Assembly: GCF_900608595.1 (NCBI RefSeq)
Contig: NZ_UWYY01000004.1
Location: 186,001-250,000 of the forward strand
Direction of reading: 5' to 3'
Length of the DNA stretch: 64,000 nt
From: Promicromonospora panici
GTDB lineage: Bacteria; Actinomycetota; Actinomycetes; Actinomycetales; Cellulomonadaceae
The position numbers were made by a program, and so were the translations under genes. The notes under the pieces are model-generated. The model did not search any database. It had not been told where the DNA came from and worked only from the letters and a program-made list of their open reading frames with translations. Shown piece after piece: positions 25,485 through 34,560 of this stretch (position 1 is its first letter; the number at the start of each line of letters is the position of its first letter).

Positions 25485-27157
25485 GTCGTCTCCCGCATCG
25501 GCACGCGCAGCCCGCCGCGCTCGGCGGCCGCGACGGCGTCGTCGTACCCGGCGTCGACGTGGCGCAGCACGCCCGTCGCCGGGTCGTTCGCGAGCACCCG
25601 CGCGAGCTTCTCGGCGGCCAACGGCGTCCCGTCGGCAACCGAGACCTGGCCGGAGTGCAGCGATCGCCCCATACCCACACCACCCCCATGGTGGATCGAG
25701 ACCCAGGTCGCGCCGGAGGCGGTGTTCATCAGGGCGTTCAGGAGCGGCCAGTCGGCGATGGCGTCGGAGCCGTCCGCCATCGACTCGGTCTCCCGGTACG
25801 GGGAGGCGACCGAGCCGGAGTCCAGGTGGTCGCGCCCGATGGCGATCGGCGCGGAGATCTCGCCCGACGCGACGAGCTCGTTGAACCGCAGCCCCGCGAC
25901 GTCCCGCTCCCCGTGCCCGAGCCAGCAGATGCGGGCCGGCAGCCCCTGGAAGGCGACCCGGTCCTGGGCGGCGCGGATCCAGCGCCCGAGGTGGTCGTTG
26001 TCGGGGAACAGGTCGAGCACTGCCTGGTCGGTGACGGCGATGTCGCGCGGGTCCCCGGACAGCGCCGCCCAGCGGAACGGGCCCTTGCCCTCCGCGAACA
26101 GCGGTCGGATGTACGCGGGCACGAAGCCCGGGAAGTCGAACGCGCGGTCGTACCCGCCCAGGCGGGCCTCGTCGCGGATCGAGTTGCCGTAGTCGAACAC
26201 CTCGGCGCCCGCGTCCTGGAACCCGACCATGCCCTCGACGTGCCGGGCCATCGACTCCCGGGCCCGGTCGGTGAACCCTTCGGGATCCTTCGCGGCGAGG
26301 TCGGTCCAGTCCTCCAGCGCGACGCCGGACGGCAGGTACGACAACGGGTCGTGCGCCGAGGTCTGGTCGGTGACGATGTCGATCTCGACGCCCCGGCGCA
26401 GCAGCTCCGGCACGACGTCGGCCGAGTTGCCGACCACGCCCACCGACAGTGCCCGGCGCTCCTTCTTCGCGGCCAGCGCGAGCGCCACACCCGCGTCCAG
26501 CGACTCCGCGACGACGTCGAGGTACCGCGTCTCGACGCGCCGGTGCAGGCGGGCCGGGTCGACGTCGACCACGAGGCAGACGCCGCCGTTGAGCGTCACG
26601 GCCAGCGGCTGCGCGCCGCCCATGCCGCCGCAGCCGCCGGTCAGGGTCAGCGTCCCCGCGAGGGTTCCGTCGAACTTCTTCGCCGCCACCGCCGCCAGCG
26701 TCTCGTACGTGCCCTGCAGGATCCCCTGCGAGCCGATGTAGATCCACGACCCGGCGGTCATCTGCCCGTACATGGTCAGTCCGAGCTGCTCCAGGCGCCG
26801 GAACTCGGGCCAGTTCGCCCAGTCCCCGACCAGGTTCGAGTTCGCGATCAGCACGCGCGGCGCCCACTCGTGCGTCCGCAGCACGCCCACCGGGCGGCCC
26901 GACTGCACCATCAGCGTCTCGTCGTCGCGCAGGTCCGTGAGCGAGCGGACTATCGCGTGGTAGCTCGGCCAGTCCCGCGCGGCGCGGCCGGTGCCGCCGT
27001 AGACGACCAGGTCGTCGGGCCGCTCGGCCACCTCCGGGTCGAGGTTGTTCATCAGCATGCGCAGCGGGGCCTCGGTCTGCCAGCTGCGGGCGGTCAGGGT
27101 GGTGCCGCGCGGGGCGCGGACGGCGACCGGGGTCCCCCGGTCATAGGGCTGATTCAT
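25481..27157 (-). CDS. hutU: Urocanate hydratase
   Basis: 558 residues, full length for the NAD-dependent enzyme that adds water to urocanate giving 4-imidazolone-5-propionate. Signatures: [55 protein letters not shown] with the family glycine-rich stretch, and [25 protein letters not shown] precedes the ATG by 7 nt. It is the second gene of the operon, after hutH and element copy 3, and overlaps the M20 gene. Confidence 0.96.
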   Translation of the reverse strand: MNQPYDRGTPVAVRAPRGTTLTARSWQTEAPLRMLMNNLDPEVAERPDDLVVYGGTGRAARDWPSYHAIVRSLTDLRDDETLMVQSGRPVGVLRTHEWAPRVLIANSNLVGDWANWPEFRRLEQLGLTMYGQMTAGSWIYIGSQGILQGTYETLAAVAAKKFDGTLAGTLTLTGGCGGMGGAQPLAVTLNGGVCLVVDVDPARLHRRVETRYLDVVAESLDAGVALALAAKKERRALSVGVVGNSADVVPELLRRGVEIDIVTDQTSAHDPLSYLPSGVALEDWTDLAAKDPEGFTDRARESMARHVEGMVGFQDAGAEVFDYGNSIRDEARLGGYDRAFDFPGFVPAYIRPLFAEGKGPFRWAALSGDPRDIAVTDQAVLDLFPDNDHLGRWIRAAQDRVAFQGLPARICWLGHGERDVAGLRFNELVASGEISAPIAIGRDHLDSGSVASPYRETESMADGSDAIADWPLLNALMNTASGATWVSIHHGGGVGMGRSLHSGQVSVADGTPLAAEKLARVLANDPATGVLRHVDAGYDDAVAAAERGGLRVPMRETT

Positions 27158-27170
27158 CTGCGTCTCCTTC

Positions 27171-27236
27171 TTGGTTGTGGGCGCGATGGTTGCGTCTTCC
27201 TGCCCGCTTTAGGCGCAAAGTTCGCGCCCACAGCAA
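27171..27236 (+). repeat. Dispersed palindromic element, copy 3
   Basis: Left arm 27171-27194 and right arm 27214-27236 pair imperfectly (the TGTGGGCGCGA core is perfect) around a 19-bp loop with GCCCGCTTTAGG. It fills the 86-bp gap between hutH and hutU. It has the same length, orientation and loop pattern as copy 2 and is the most diverged of the three. Confidence 0.7.
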
Positions 27237-27243
27237 AGGGTTC

Positions 27244-28902
27244 TCACAGCAAGGGGCCGACGGCGGACGCGGCGGCCGCCGCGATCCGGCCGGCCGCCAC
27301 GAGCTGGACCACGTGCTCGATCTCCGGGGCGAGGTGGCGGTCGGGTCCGGGTCCGGGCACGACGGCGCGGACGGCGTCGTGCACCGCACCCGTGCCGGCC
27401 GCGGGAGCCTCCGCGCGGAAGTCGAGGGCTCGTGTCGCCGTGAGCACCTCGATGGCCAGCACGCGCGTGAGCCCGTCGACGGAGCGGCGGAGCTTGCGTG
27501 CGCCGGACCAGCCCATGGACACGTGGTCCTCCTGCATGGCGGAGCTCGGGATGGAGTCCACGCTGGCCGGTGCGGCCAGGCGCTTCAGCTCTGAGACGAT
27601 CCCGGCTGCCGTGTACTGGGCGATCATGTGCCCGGAGTCGACGCCGGGATCGTGCGCGAGGAACGCGGGCAGGCCCTCGGAGCGGGAGACGTCGAGGAAC
27701 CGGTCCGTGCGCCGCTCGCTCATGCTCGCCAGGTCGGCGGCCGCGATGGCGAGGAAGTCGAGCACGTAGCCGACGGGAGCCCCGTGGAAGTTGCCGTTGG
27801 ACTCCACGCGCCCGTCGGAGGTCACCACCGGGTTGTCGATCGCGGAGGCCAGCTCCCGGCGCGCGACCGTGGCGGCGTGCTCAAGGGTGTCGCGGGCAGC
27901 GCCGTGCACCTGGGGCGCGCAGCGCAGGGAGTAGGCGTCCTGCACGCGGGTGCAGGCGGGGTTCCCGGCGTCGTCGAGCTCGCGGTGGCTCGCCATGAGG
28001 GGCGAGCCCGCCAGGATCTGCCGCATGTTCGACGCCGATGCCGCCTGGCCCGGGTGCGGACGCATGCCGACGAGGTCCTCGGCGAACGGCGCGTCCGAGC
28101 CGAGCAGCGCCTCGACGGACAGGGCCGCGGCGACGTCGGCCGTGGTGAGCAGGCGGCGCAGGTCGTGGATCGCGAGGCAGAGCATGCCGAGCATGCCGTC
28201 GGTGCCGTTGATGAGGGCGAGGCCCTCCTTCTCGGCGAGCACGAGCGGCGCGATGCCGGCGTCGGCGAGGGCCTGTGCGGCGTCGACTTCGCCGGTCGAT
28301 CCGGTCGAGCCGGTCGAGCCGGTCGAGACCCCCGAGCCCACAGACACGACACGGACCCGCCCCTCCCCCATGGCGGCGAGCGCCACGTGCGCGAGCGGCG
28401 CGAGATCCCCGGAGCAGCCGAGCGACCCGTACTCGTGCACGATCGGCGTGATCCCGGCGTTAAGCATCGCGGCGTAGTTCTGCGCGGTGACCGGACGGGC
28501 GCCGGTGTGCCCGGTGACCAGGGTCGCGAGGCGCAGGAGCTGCAGCGCGCGCACCACCTCGGTCTCGACCTCGGGACCGGACCCGGCGGCGTGCGACCGC
28601 ACGAGGCTGAGCTGGAGCTGGGCCCGCATCTCGGTGGGGATGTGCCGGCGGGCCAGCGCCCCGAAGCCGGTGGAGACGCCGTAGTGGGGTACGACGTCCT
28701 GGGCCAGACCGTCGATGACGGCGCGGCTCTGCGCCATTCGGGCCAGGGCCGTCTCATGGATCTCGACCGACGCGCCGTAGCGGGCGACCGCGACCACCTG
28801 GTCGACGGTCAGCGGCGTGCCGTCGATGACTACGTGCCGGGGCAGGTCCGGGTCGGCCGCGTGGGTGTGCGGCGTCGGTCCCTCGTGGTGCAGGGTGCTC
28901 AT
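27244..28902 (-). CDS. hutH: Histidine ammonia-lyase
   Basis: 552 residues. It deaminates L-histidine to urocanate. The MIO cofactor-forming tripeptide lies in EYGSLGCSGDLAPLAH and is Cys163-Ser164-Gly165 rather than Ala-Ser-Gly. Other signatures are YGVSTGFGALA, QLQLSLVRSHAAG, KEGLALINGTDGMLG and QDAYSLRCAPQVHG. A Ser-Thr-Gly repeat (about 193-204) encoded by a 9-bp tandem repeat is inserted in a surface-type loop. The ATG at 28902 was chosen because the upstream extension runs into the divergent promoter. It is the first gene of the hut operon. Confidence 0.94.
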   Translation of the reverse strand: MSTLHHEGPTPHTHAADPDLPRHVVIDGTPLTVDQVVAVARYGASVEIHETALARMAQSRAVIDGLAQDVVPHYGVSTGFGALARRHIPTEMRAQLQLSLVRSHAAGSGPEVETEVVRALQLLRLATLVTGHTGARPVTAQNYAAMLNAGITPIVHEYGSLGCSGDLAPLAHVALAAMGEGRVRVVSVGSGVSTGSTGSTGSTGEVDAAQALADAGIAPLVLAEKEGLALINGTDGMLGMLCLAIHDLRRLLTTADVAAALSVEALLGSDAPFAEDLVGMRPHPGQAASASNMRQILAGSPLMASHRELDDAGNPACTRVQDAYSLRCAPQVHGAARDTLEHAATVARRELASAIDNPVVTSDGRVESNGNFHGAPVGYVLDFLAIAAADLASMSERRTDRFLDVSRSEGLPAFLAHDPGVDSGHMIAQYTAAGIVSELKRLAAPASVDSIPSSAMQEDHVSMGWSGARKLRRSVDGLTRVLAIEVLTATRALDFRAEAPAAGTGAVHDAVRAVVPGPGPDRHLAPEIEHVVQLVAAGRIAAAAASAVGPLL

Positions 28903-28956
28903 GCGCCCATAGAACCTCGCCGGGAGCACCGTAGCGCGGCGGGAAGCGGCGATAGA

Positions 28957-28972
28957 GTCTGGGATACAAGAC
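28957..28972. promoter_or_regulatory. Candidate IclR operator in hutH/IclR divergent promoter
   Basis: GTCTGGGATACAAGAC is an imperfect 16-bp palindrome with perfect GTCT/AGAC ends. It lies in the 89-bp divergent gap, 20 bp before the IclR start, a position that could control both directions. Confidence 0.45.
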
Positions 28973-28991
28973 AGTTCACCGGGAGGAAACA

Positions 28992-29759
28992 GTGGCCGGC
29001 AGCAGCACCGTTCCCGCCGCACGCACCACGGCCCGGCTGTTGACGTTCCTCGCGGCGCAGACCGGGCCGGTGCCGGCAGGCGCCATCGCGCACGGCATCG
29101 GGGTGCCCCGGTCGAGCGTCTATCACCTGCTGTCGGTGCTGCGGGACGAGGGCTTCGTGCGGCACTTCCCGGACGAGCGCCGCTACGGCCTGGGCGTGGC
29201 CGCCCTCGGCCTGGGCAGTGCGTACACGCGGCAGGCGCCGCTCACCCGGCTGGCCGCGCCGGTGGTCGCCCGCCTGGTGGAGACGGCCGGCGAGAACGGG
29301 CACCTCGCGGTGCTGAACGGCCGGGAGGTCCTGTACCTGGTGGAGCAGCGCGCGGCGGGGCGCCCGCCCCTGGTGACCGACGTCGACGTCCACCTCCCGA
29401 GCCACCTCACCGCCAGCGGGCGCGCGGTGCTGGCGCTGCTGCCCCCGGCGCAGGTGCGCGCGCTGTACCCGACGCCGGGATCGTTCACCGACCTCACCGG
29501 GGCCGGGCCGCGGACCTTGCGGGAGCTGCGGACGGTGCTGCGCGAGGCTCGGGCGCGCGGGTTCGCTGTGGAGGACGGCGAGGTGACGGCCGGCTTCGCA
29601 TCGGTGGCCGCGGCCGTCGTGGACCACACGGGGCGGCCCGTCGCGGGGCTGGCGGTGACGTTCCGCTCGGATGCGTACGACGACGACGCGCGGGCTGGGC
29701 TCGCGGAGCGGGCAACACATGCGGCACGAGAGGTCAGCCGAAGGCTGGGAGCCCGGTGA
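28992..29759 (+). CDS. IclR-family regulator of the hut operon
   Basis: 255 residues from a GTG with GGAGG 5 nt upstream. The winged helix covers about residues 10-65 (GIGVPRSSVYHLLSVLRDEGF). The C-terminal effector domain contains SHLTASGRAVLALLPPAQ and VTAGFASVAAAVVDH. It is divergent from hutH, so it most likely controls histidine utilisation with urocanate or a related intermediate as effector (inference). Its stop lies 3 bp from the convergent 545-residue protein gene. Confidence 0.88.
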   Translation: MAGSSTVPAARTTARLLTFLAAQTGPVPAGAIAHGIGVPRSSVYHLLSVLRDEGFVRHFPDERRYGLGVAALGLGSAYTRQAPLTRLAAPVVARLVETAGENGHLAVLNGREVLYLVEQRAAGRPPLVTDVDVHLPSHLTASGRAVLALLPPAQVRALYPTPGSFTDLTGAGPRTLRELRTVLREARARGFAVEDGEVTAGFASVAAAVVDHTGRPVAGLAVTFRSDAYDDDARAGLAERATHAAREVSRRLGAR

Positions 29760-29762
29760 CGC

Positions 29763-31400
29763 TCAGGCGCGGCGGAGGCCGAGCGTCCAGGCGCCGGGGG
29801 TCGTGCCGGTGAGGTAGAGGCGAGGGCCGTCCAGGGCGTCGGTGCCGCCGAGGAACTCGAAGGCCTCACCCGGCGCATAGGTGCCGACCACGTCGGGCTC
29901 GGGCTTCGCCGAGGTCTCGATCACCAGAGCGTCGTCGCCGCTGCGCAGCTCGGCAGAGTGTCCGGCCATGCGGTAGACGTTGGTCGCGACCTGCTCGACG
30001 CCGGTCAGCACACCGTCGCCCAGCGCGATCTCCAGGGACCACCGGGTCGGCGCCCCACTGGTGTTGAACTGCAGCTCGACGCCACCCGAACCCGCCCGCA
30101 CCTCGACGTCGGTCACCAGCTCGACGTCGTCCCGGGCCCGTTCGTCGAACGCCATCGAGGCGCTGAAGCGCCCCTCGGAGACGAGCCGATAGCGCCCGTC
30201 CGCGCGGCGCTGCCCCTCCGGCATCGGCTGGTAGTAGCCGGCAGTGACGCGCTCGTGAAGGTGCGCGACGCCGTCGTCGTCGACCCGCAGGGACTCGGCG
30301 CGGAACGGGCCGAGGCCGAAGAACACGCGGGACAGCCGCAGCGAGCGCACCACGGCCTCGCCGGACCGGAACCTCAGGAACGTCGGGTCGCCCGCCAGGC
30401 CCGAGCCGACGCGACCGACGTGCGGTACGTCGGAGCCGCCGTAGACGACCAGGCGCTCGGGTCCACGCTCGGCCACCAGCAGCCCGACGTCGGCGAAGTG
30501 CCGGACCTGCTCGACATCCGGCGGCACGGGCGCGGCCGGGAGCGGCGCGTCGAGCTCGGGTTCGGTCAGCAGCTCGAGCAGCGCGAGCGCCGCCACCGCA
30601 CCGTCGCGTGGCTCCGATCGCGCGGCGCCGGCCGCACAGGTGGCGCAGCCGCGCTGGGCGAAGCGCCGCAGCTGGGTGTGGAAGACCTGCAGCGGGATCT
30701 CTCCGCCCTGGTCCTGACGGCGCGAGAAAACGGTCTCGACGACACCGTCGGCGTCGGTCAGGTCGAGCTGGCTGTGCAGGTTGGCATGCACGACCTCCAG
30801 GAGGTCGGGCCGCTCCAGGCCCTCGGCCAGCACCAGCAGCGACGGGTTGCTCACGAACGCCGCGTAGACGGCGCTGCGCTCGGAGTAGAGGCCGTCGCGG
30901 TCGGCGTCGACCCCCTCCGCGAGCCACTGCTGCGCCCGGGCGACCGCCCGCTCGTCGAAGGCGCGCAGGCGAACCAGCGCGGCGCTGACCTCCCACCGGT
31001 GGTTCGGTGTGTGCACACCACCGGCGACCAGCGCCGGAAGGGCTCGGTGCGCGATGCCCCGCAGCCGCTGCTCCAGTCGAGCGAGCGCGGGGTCCGTCGT
31101 CCCCTCCAGTGCCGCCAGCGTGCTGCCGACGTCGTTGAGGGTGAAGGCGCTGTCCGGCGGTGAGTGCAGGTTCCCGTCGGAGGAGAACAGGCCTCCGGCG
31201 TCCTGCAGCGACGCGAGCCGCTCGGCGAGGGTGAGCGCGGTCTCGACCCGGCGGGACGAGGTTGCCCCTGGCCGCAGGATCTTCAGCGCCACGGCGGTCG
31301 CGACCAGCCGCATGAGCTCGCGGTGGCCGGCCGCGAGCGGATCCGGCTCGCGGTCCCACCAGGTCTCGACGAGGTCGGCCATCCGGCCGGCGAATGTCAC
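29763..31400 (-). CDS. Uncharacterised protein of a sugar-ABC operon (possible polysaccharide lyase-like fold)
   Basis: 545 residues from a GTG with AAGGA upstream, 5 bp after the permease stop. I do not recognise a named family with confidence. The first two-thirds look all-helical (repeated 30-40-residue helical units, with HTPNHRWEVSAALVRLRAF in the middle), followed by a beta-rich C-terminal third (YGGSDVPHVGRVGSGL, then FLRFRSGEAVVRSLRLSRVF). This alpha/alpha-barrel plus beta-sandwich layout is that of heparinase-II/III-like lyases. The context, the last gene of a CUT1 operon, supports action on an imported oligosaccharide. No signal peptide, so it is cytoplasmic. Confidence 0.75.
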   Translation of the reverse strand: MTFAGRMADLVETWWDREPDPLAAGHRELMRLVATAVALKILRPGATSSRRVETALTLAERLASLQDAGGLFSSDGNLHSPPDSAFTLNDVGSTLAALEGTTDPALARLEQRLRGIAHRALPALVAGGVHTPNHRWEVSAALVRLRAFDERAVARAQQWLAEGVDADRDGLYSERSAVYAAFVSNPSLLVLAEGLERPDLLEVVHANLHSQLDLTDADGVVETVFSRRQDQGGEIPLQVFHTQLRRFAQRGCATCAAGAARSEPRDGAVAALALLELLTEPELDAPLPAAPVPPDVEQVRHFADVGLLVAERGPERLVVYGGSDVPHVGRVGSGLAGDPTFLRFRSGEAVVRSLRLSRVFFGLGPFRAESLRVDDDGVAHLHERVTAGYYQPMPEGQRRADGRYRLVSEGRFSASMAFDERARDDVELVTDVEVRAGSGGVELQFNTSGAPTRWSLEIALGDGVLTGVEQVATNVYRMAGHSAELRSGDDALVIETSAKPEPDVVGTYAPGEAFEFLGGTDALDGPRLYLTGTTPGAWTLGLRRA

Positions 31401-31405
31401 CAGGA

Positions 31406-32242
31406 TCAGTCCTTCAGGCCGGAGTTGATGTCGGCGCTCATGATCTGGCGCTGGAACACGACGAACAGGATCACCATCGGGACCAGGGAGATCACCGACG
31501 CCGACAACAGCACCGACCAGTCGATGTTGTCCGCGCCGACGATCGATCTGAGCGCGATCTGCAGCGTGTACTTGTTGGGGTCGTTGAGCACGATCAGCGG
31601 CCAGATGTAGTCGTTCCAGCGCCACTGGAAGGAGAAGATCCCCAGCACGATCGCGATCGGCTTCGCGATCGGGAGCATGATCTGGAAGAACACCCGGATC
31701 TCGCCGACGCCGTCGATCCGCGCCGCCTCCAGCAGCTCGTCCGGGACGGTGCGGAAGTACTGCCGGAACATGAAGACGCCGGTCGCGGTGAGGATCGACG
31801 GCACGATGATGCCGGCCAGGGTGTTGTACAGGCCGAGGTCGCGGATCACCGCGAACGTCGAGGGCATGATGACCTCGGTCGGCAGCATCGTCGTGACGAG
31901 GATGCAGATGAAGAAGGCCTGCAGCCACCACGCCTTGTACTTGGCGAAGGCGTACCCGGTCATCGCGGAGACCAGCACGGTCAGCGCCGTCGTGACGAGC
32001 GCGACGATGCCCGTGTTGGCGAAGTACCGCCAGAAGTCGAACCGGGTCCAGGCCGTGACGTAGCCCGACGTCGTCCAGGTTTCCGGGAACAGCGAGAGCG
32101 GCAGGCTGAACAGCTCGCTGCCCGGCTTGAACGAGCTCAGCAGGAACCACAGCATCGGGAACGCGAACAGTGCCGCGATCACGACCAGGAGCAGGGTCAG
32201 CCCGGGGTTGACGCCGCGGAACGCGGGGCGGGGCGTGGTCAC
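31406..32242 (-). CDS. Sugar ABC transporter permease (MalG-like, CUT1)
   Basis: 278 residues; GTG start overlapping the preceding permease stop (GTGA). Six membrane helices; EAA loop LEAARIDGVGEIRVFFQIML; C-terminus FQRQIMSADINSGLKD. It is the second channel subunit of the third importer in the window. No ATPase gene is present. Confidence 0.9.
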   Translation of the reverse strand: MTTPRPAFRGVNPGLTLLLVVIAALFAFPMLWFLLSSFKPGSELFSLPLSLFPETWTTSGYVTAWTRFDFWRYFANTGIVALVTTALTVLVSAMTGYAFAKYKAWWLQAFFICILVTTMLPTEVIMPSTFAVIRDLGLYNTLAGIIVPSILTATGVFMFRQYFRTVPDELLEAARIDGVGEIRVFFQIMLPIAKPIAIVLGIFSFQWRWNDYIWPLIVLNDPNKYTLQIALRSIVGADNIDWSVLLSASVISLVPMVILFVVFQRQIMSADINSGLKD

Positions 32243-33186
32243 GACAGGTCCTCCCGCCGGTCGAAGCGCATCTGGACGACCGCGATCACGATGAGGATGA
32301 CCATGAGCACCATCGACACGGCGCTCGCGTAGCCGATCTGGGCCCGCTCGAAGCCGGTCTGGTAGATGTACTGGACGATGAACATGTTCTCCGTGCCCGG
32401 CCCTCCGCCGTTGAGCGCCTGCACCATGGCGAACTCCTTCATCGCGCCGAGGGTGCCGAGCAGGATCACCATGAACGACGTCGGGCGCAGCAGCGGCAGG
32501 GTGATCCGGAAGAACCGCTGCGCGGCCGAGGCGCCGTCGACCTGGGCGGCCTCCAGGTAGGACTTGGGGATGTTCCGCAGGGCGGCGATGAACAGCAGCA
32601 TGGTGAACGCGGTTCCCGACCAGGTGCTAGCGAGGATGACGACGGCGAGCGCGAGGTCGCCGTTGGTCTCCCACTGCTGCCGCGGCAGGTTGAGCACCGT
32701 GATCACGTAGTTGACCAGCCCGAAGTTCTCGCCGAACATCCAGCGCCAGATGACGCCCGTGACGATCGGGGAGATGAGCCAGGGCAGGAAGAACAGGACC
32801 CGGGCGGCCGTCCGGAACCTGGTGGCGGCCGAGACCAGCAGCAACGAGATGCCGAGGGCAACCACGTAGTGCGCCGGGACGGCGAGCACCGTGTAGAGCA
32901 CGGTGCGGCCGATCGAGGAGTAGAACTGTTCGTCGCCGAACAGCCGCTCGTAGTTCGACAGCCCTGTGAACTCCGGGTCCCCGACACCGGTGTAGTCGGT
33001 GAACGAGTAGTACAGCCCGAGCGCCCCGGGACCGAGGAAGAACACCACGAACAGCACGACGGCCACCGAGATGAACAGCACCGGCGCGGCGGTCTGGCCC
33101 GGGCGCCGCAGCCGTCGTCGTCGTCGTTGTGCGGCGGGGGTCGGCGCGGGCGTGGGCGCCGCGGCGACGGTTGTCTCCTGTGCCAT
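32239..33186 (-). CDS. Sugar ABC transporter permease (MalF-like, CUT1)
   Basis: 315 residues. The Pro/Ala-rich cytoplasmic N-terminus (about 1-30) precedes six membrane helices. The EAA loop is LEAAQVDGASAAQRFFRITL. The start lies 4 bp after the binding-protein stop. It pairs with the MalG-like permease that overlaps it downstream. Confidence 0.9.
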   Translation of the reverse strand: MAQETTVAAAPTPAPTPAAQRRRRRLRRPGQTAAPVLFISVAVVLFVVFFLGPGALGLYYSFTDYTGVGDPEFTGLSNYERLFGDEQFYSSIGRTVLYTVLAVPAHYVVALGISLLLVSAATRFRTAARVLFFLPWLISPIVTGVIWRWMFGENFGLVNYVITVLNLPRQQWETNGDLALAVVILASTWSGTAFTMLLFIAALRNIPKSYLEAAQVDGASAAQRFFRITLPLLRPTSFMVILLGTLGAMKEFAMVQALNGGGPGTENMFIVQYIYQTGFERAQIGYASAVSMVLMVILIVIAVVQMRFDRREDLS

Positions 33187-33190
33187 CGGA

Positions 33191-34480
33191 TCAGCCCGCT
33201 GAGCCGAACGCCTCGGTCATCTGCTCGCCGATGAGGGTGATGCACTCGTCGACGCCGATCTCGTCGTTGAGGTAGCGGACGACCTGATCACGCAGCGGGT
33301 CGCCCTCGACGCTCAGGCCGGCGACCTCAAAACCGAGCTCCATCTGCTTGATCGTGGTGACGATCGGGTCGGAGGCCGCGATCTCGGCGTTGTAGAGATC
33401 GAACGCCTCGGCGTTGTCCGCGTACTCGACCGTGATGCCGTCGACCGCGGGCAGGAAGCCGGAGGTTGTGGCGAGCTCGGTGTAGTTCTCCTTGGTGTAC
33501 AGCCAGGTGACGAAGTCGAGCGCGGCCTGCTCCTGGTCGGTTCCCTCGAACACGACGATCGAGGCGGCGTTGCCGAAGTTCACCGCCTGCACCGGCTGGC
33601 GCGGCGTCGGCACCGAGGCCCACTCGAAGTCGGCGATGTTGACCGCGAAGTCGGCGATCTGCCAGGACCCGGAGTAGTAGGCCACGACGTCGCCGGACTT
33701 GAACAGCGCGTTGCCGTCGGCCTCGCTCAGCCAGACCGAACGCGGCATGAAGCTGTCGTCGTTGATCTCGTAGAAATACTCGAGAGCTGCCTTGGTGGCG
33801 TCGTTGGTGGTGAACGTGCCGCTGGAGTCCGGCTGCCACAGCGTCGAGCCGAACTCGTACAGGAAGGACTTGAGCCGGTGCGAGCTGGCGTCCATCGCCA
33901 TCCCGTAGGAGGCGCCGGTGGCTTCCTGCACCTGCTTGACGGCGGACACGAAGTCGTCCCAGGACCACACGTCGCCGTCGAGATCGGCCGGGAACTCCAC
34001 GCCCGCTTCGTCGAACAGCGACTTGTTGATGAACAGTCCGACGCCGGTGACGTCGGTCGGGAGCGAGTAGACCCGCCCGTCCTCGTCCTGCGTGGACAGG
34101 TCCGTCATGACGCCGGCCGACGTCATGATCTCCGCGAGGTCCATCGTGGCGCTCTTCCAGACCGGGTCGACGGCGCCGACGCGCGCGAGCGCGGGCAGGT
34201 CGTTGGCCTGAGCCGCGTTCTTCAGCCGCGTGGTGAGGTCCTCGTTGGCCACGTCGACGATCTCGACCTTGAATCCGGTCTCCTTCTCGTACTTCGCCGC
34301 CATCGCCGCGAAGCCGCCGCCCTGGTTGGCGTCGCCGGAGAGGAAGAACTGCAGCGTTCCCACGTCCTCCGGGTCTGTGGAGCCGCCGGAGTCGCTACCG
34401 CAGGCGACGGTGAGACCGAGCACCGCGGCGCCTGAGAGGCCGCCGAGGAGAACCTGCCGGCGGGTGAATGTTGAGCTCAT
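33191..34480 (-). CDS. Sugar ABC transporter substrate-binding lipoprotein (Tat-type signal)
   Basis: 429 residues with AAGGAAGAGG before the ATG. The signal peptide combines a twin-arginine motif (TRRQVLL) with lipobox TVAC (Cys27), so folded export by Tat followed by lipidation is predicted. The mature part is a CUT1 binding protein (LQFFLSGDANQGGGFAAMAA, YSLPTDVTGVGLFINKSLF, WSWDDFVSAVKQV). It is the first gene of a four-gene operon ending in the 545-residue protein; the ligand may be a uronate-containing oligosaccharide if that protein is a lyase (inference). Confidence 0.9.
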   Translation of the reverse strand: MSSTFTRRQVLLGGLSGAAVLGLTVACGSDSGGSTDPEDVGTLQFFLSGDANQGGGFAAMAAKYEKETGFKVEIVDVANEDLTTRLKNAAQANDLPALARVGAVDPVWKSATMDLAEIMTSAGVMTDLSTQDEDGRVYSLPTDVTGVGLFINKSLFDEAGVEFPADLDGDVWSWDDFVSAVKQVQEATGASYGMAMDASSHRLKSFLYEFGSTLWQPDSSGTFTTNDATKAALEYFYEINDDSFMPRSVWLSEADGNALFKSGDVVAYYSGSWQIADFAVNIADFEWASVPTPRQPVQAVNFGNAASIVVFEGTDQEQAALDFVTWLYTKENYTELATTSGFLPAVDGITVEYADNAEAFDLYNAEIAASDPIVTTIKQMELGFEVAGLSVEGDPLRDQVVRYLNDEIGVDECITLIGEQMTEAFGSAG

Positions 34481-34548
34481 GGGTTGCCTCTTCCTTGAGA
34501 CGTGCCGAACCCATTCGGCGCGATATGCCGGGAATGCGATTTCCGCAC

Positions 34549-34560
34549 GGTAACGTTAAC
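34549..34560. promoter_or_regulatory. LacI-type operator upstream of third importer operon
   Basis: GGTAACGTTAAC contains the perfect 8-bp palindrome TAACGTTA. It resembles the LacI site at 12198 (shared T-ACGT-A core) and lies 69 bp before the operon start. No LacI gene is adjacent, so the regulator would act in trans. The gap 34481-34693 holds no gene. Confidence 0.5.

Noticed and set aside
25485..26867. Long N-terminal extension of the M20 frame through hutU
   Set aside because: The GTG at 25484 has an SD and overlaps the hutU stop; the extension reads antisense-frame sequence within hutU.
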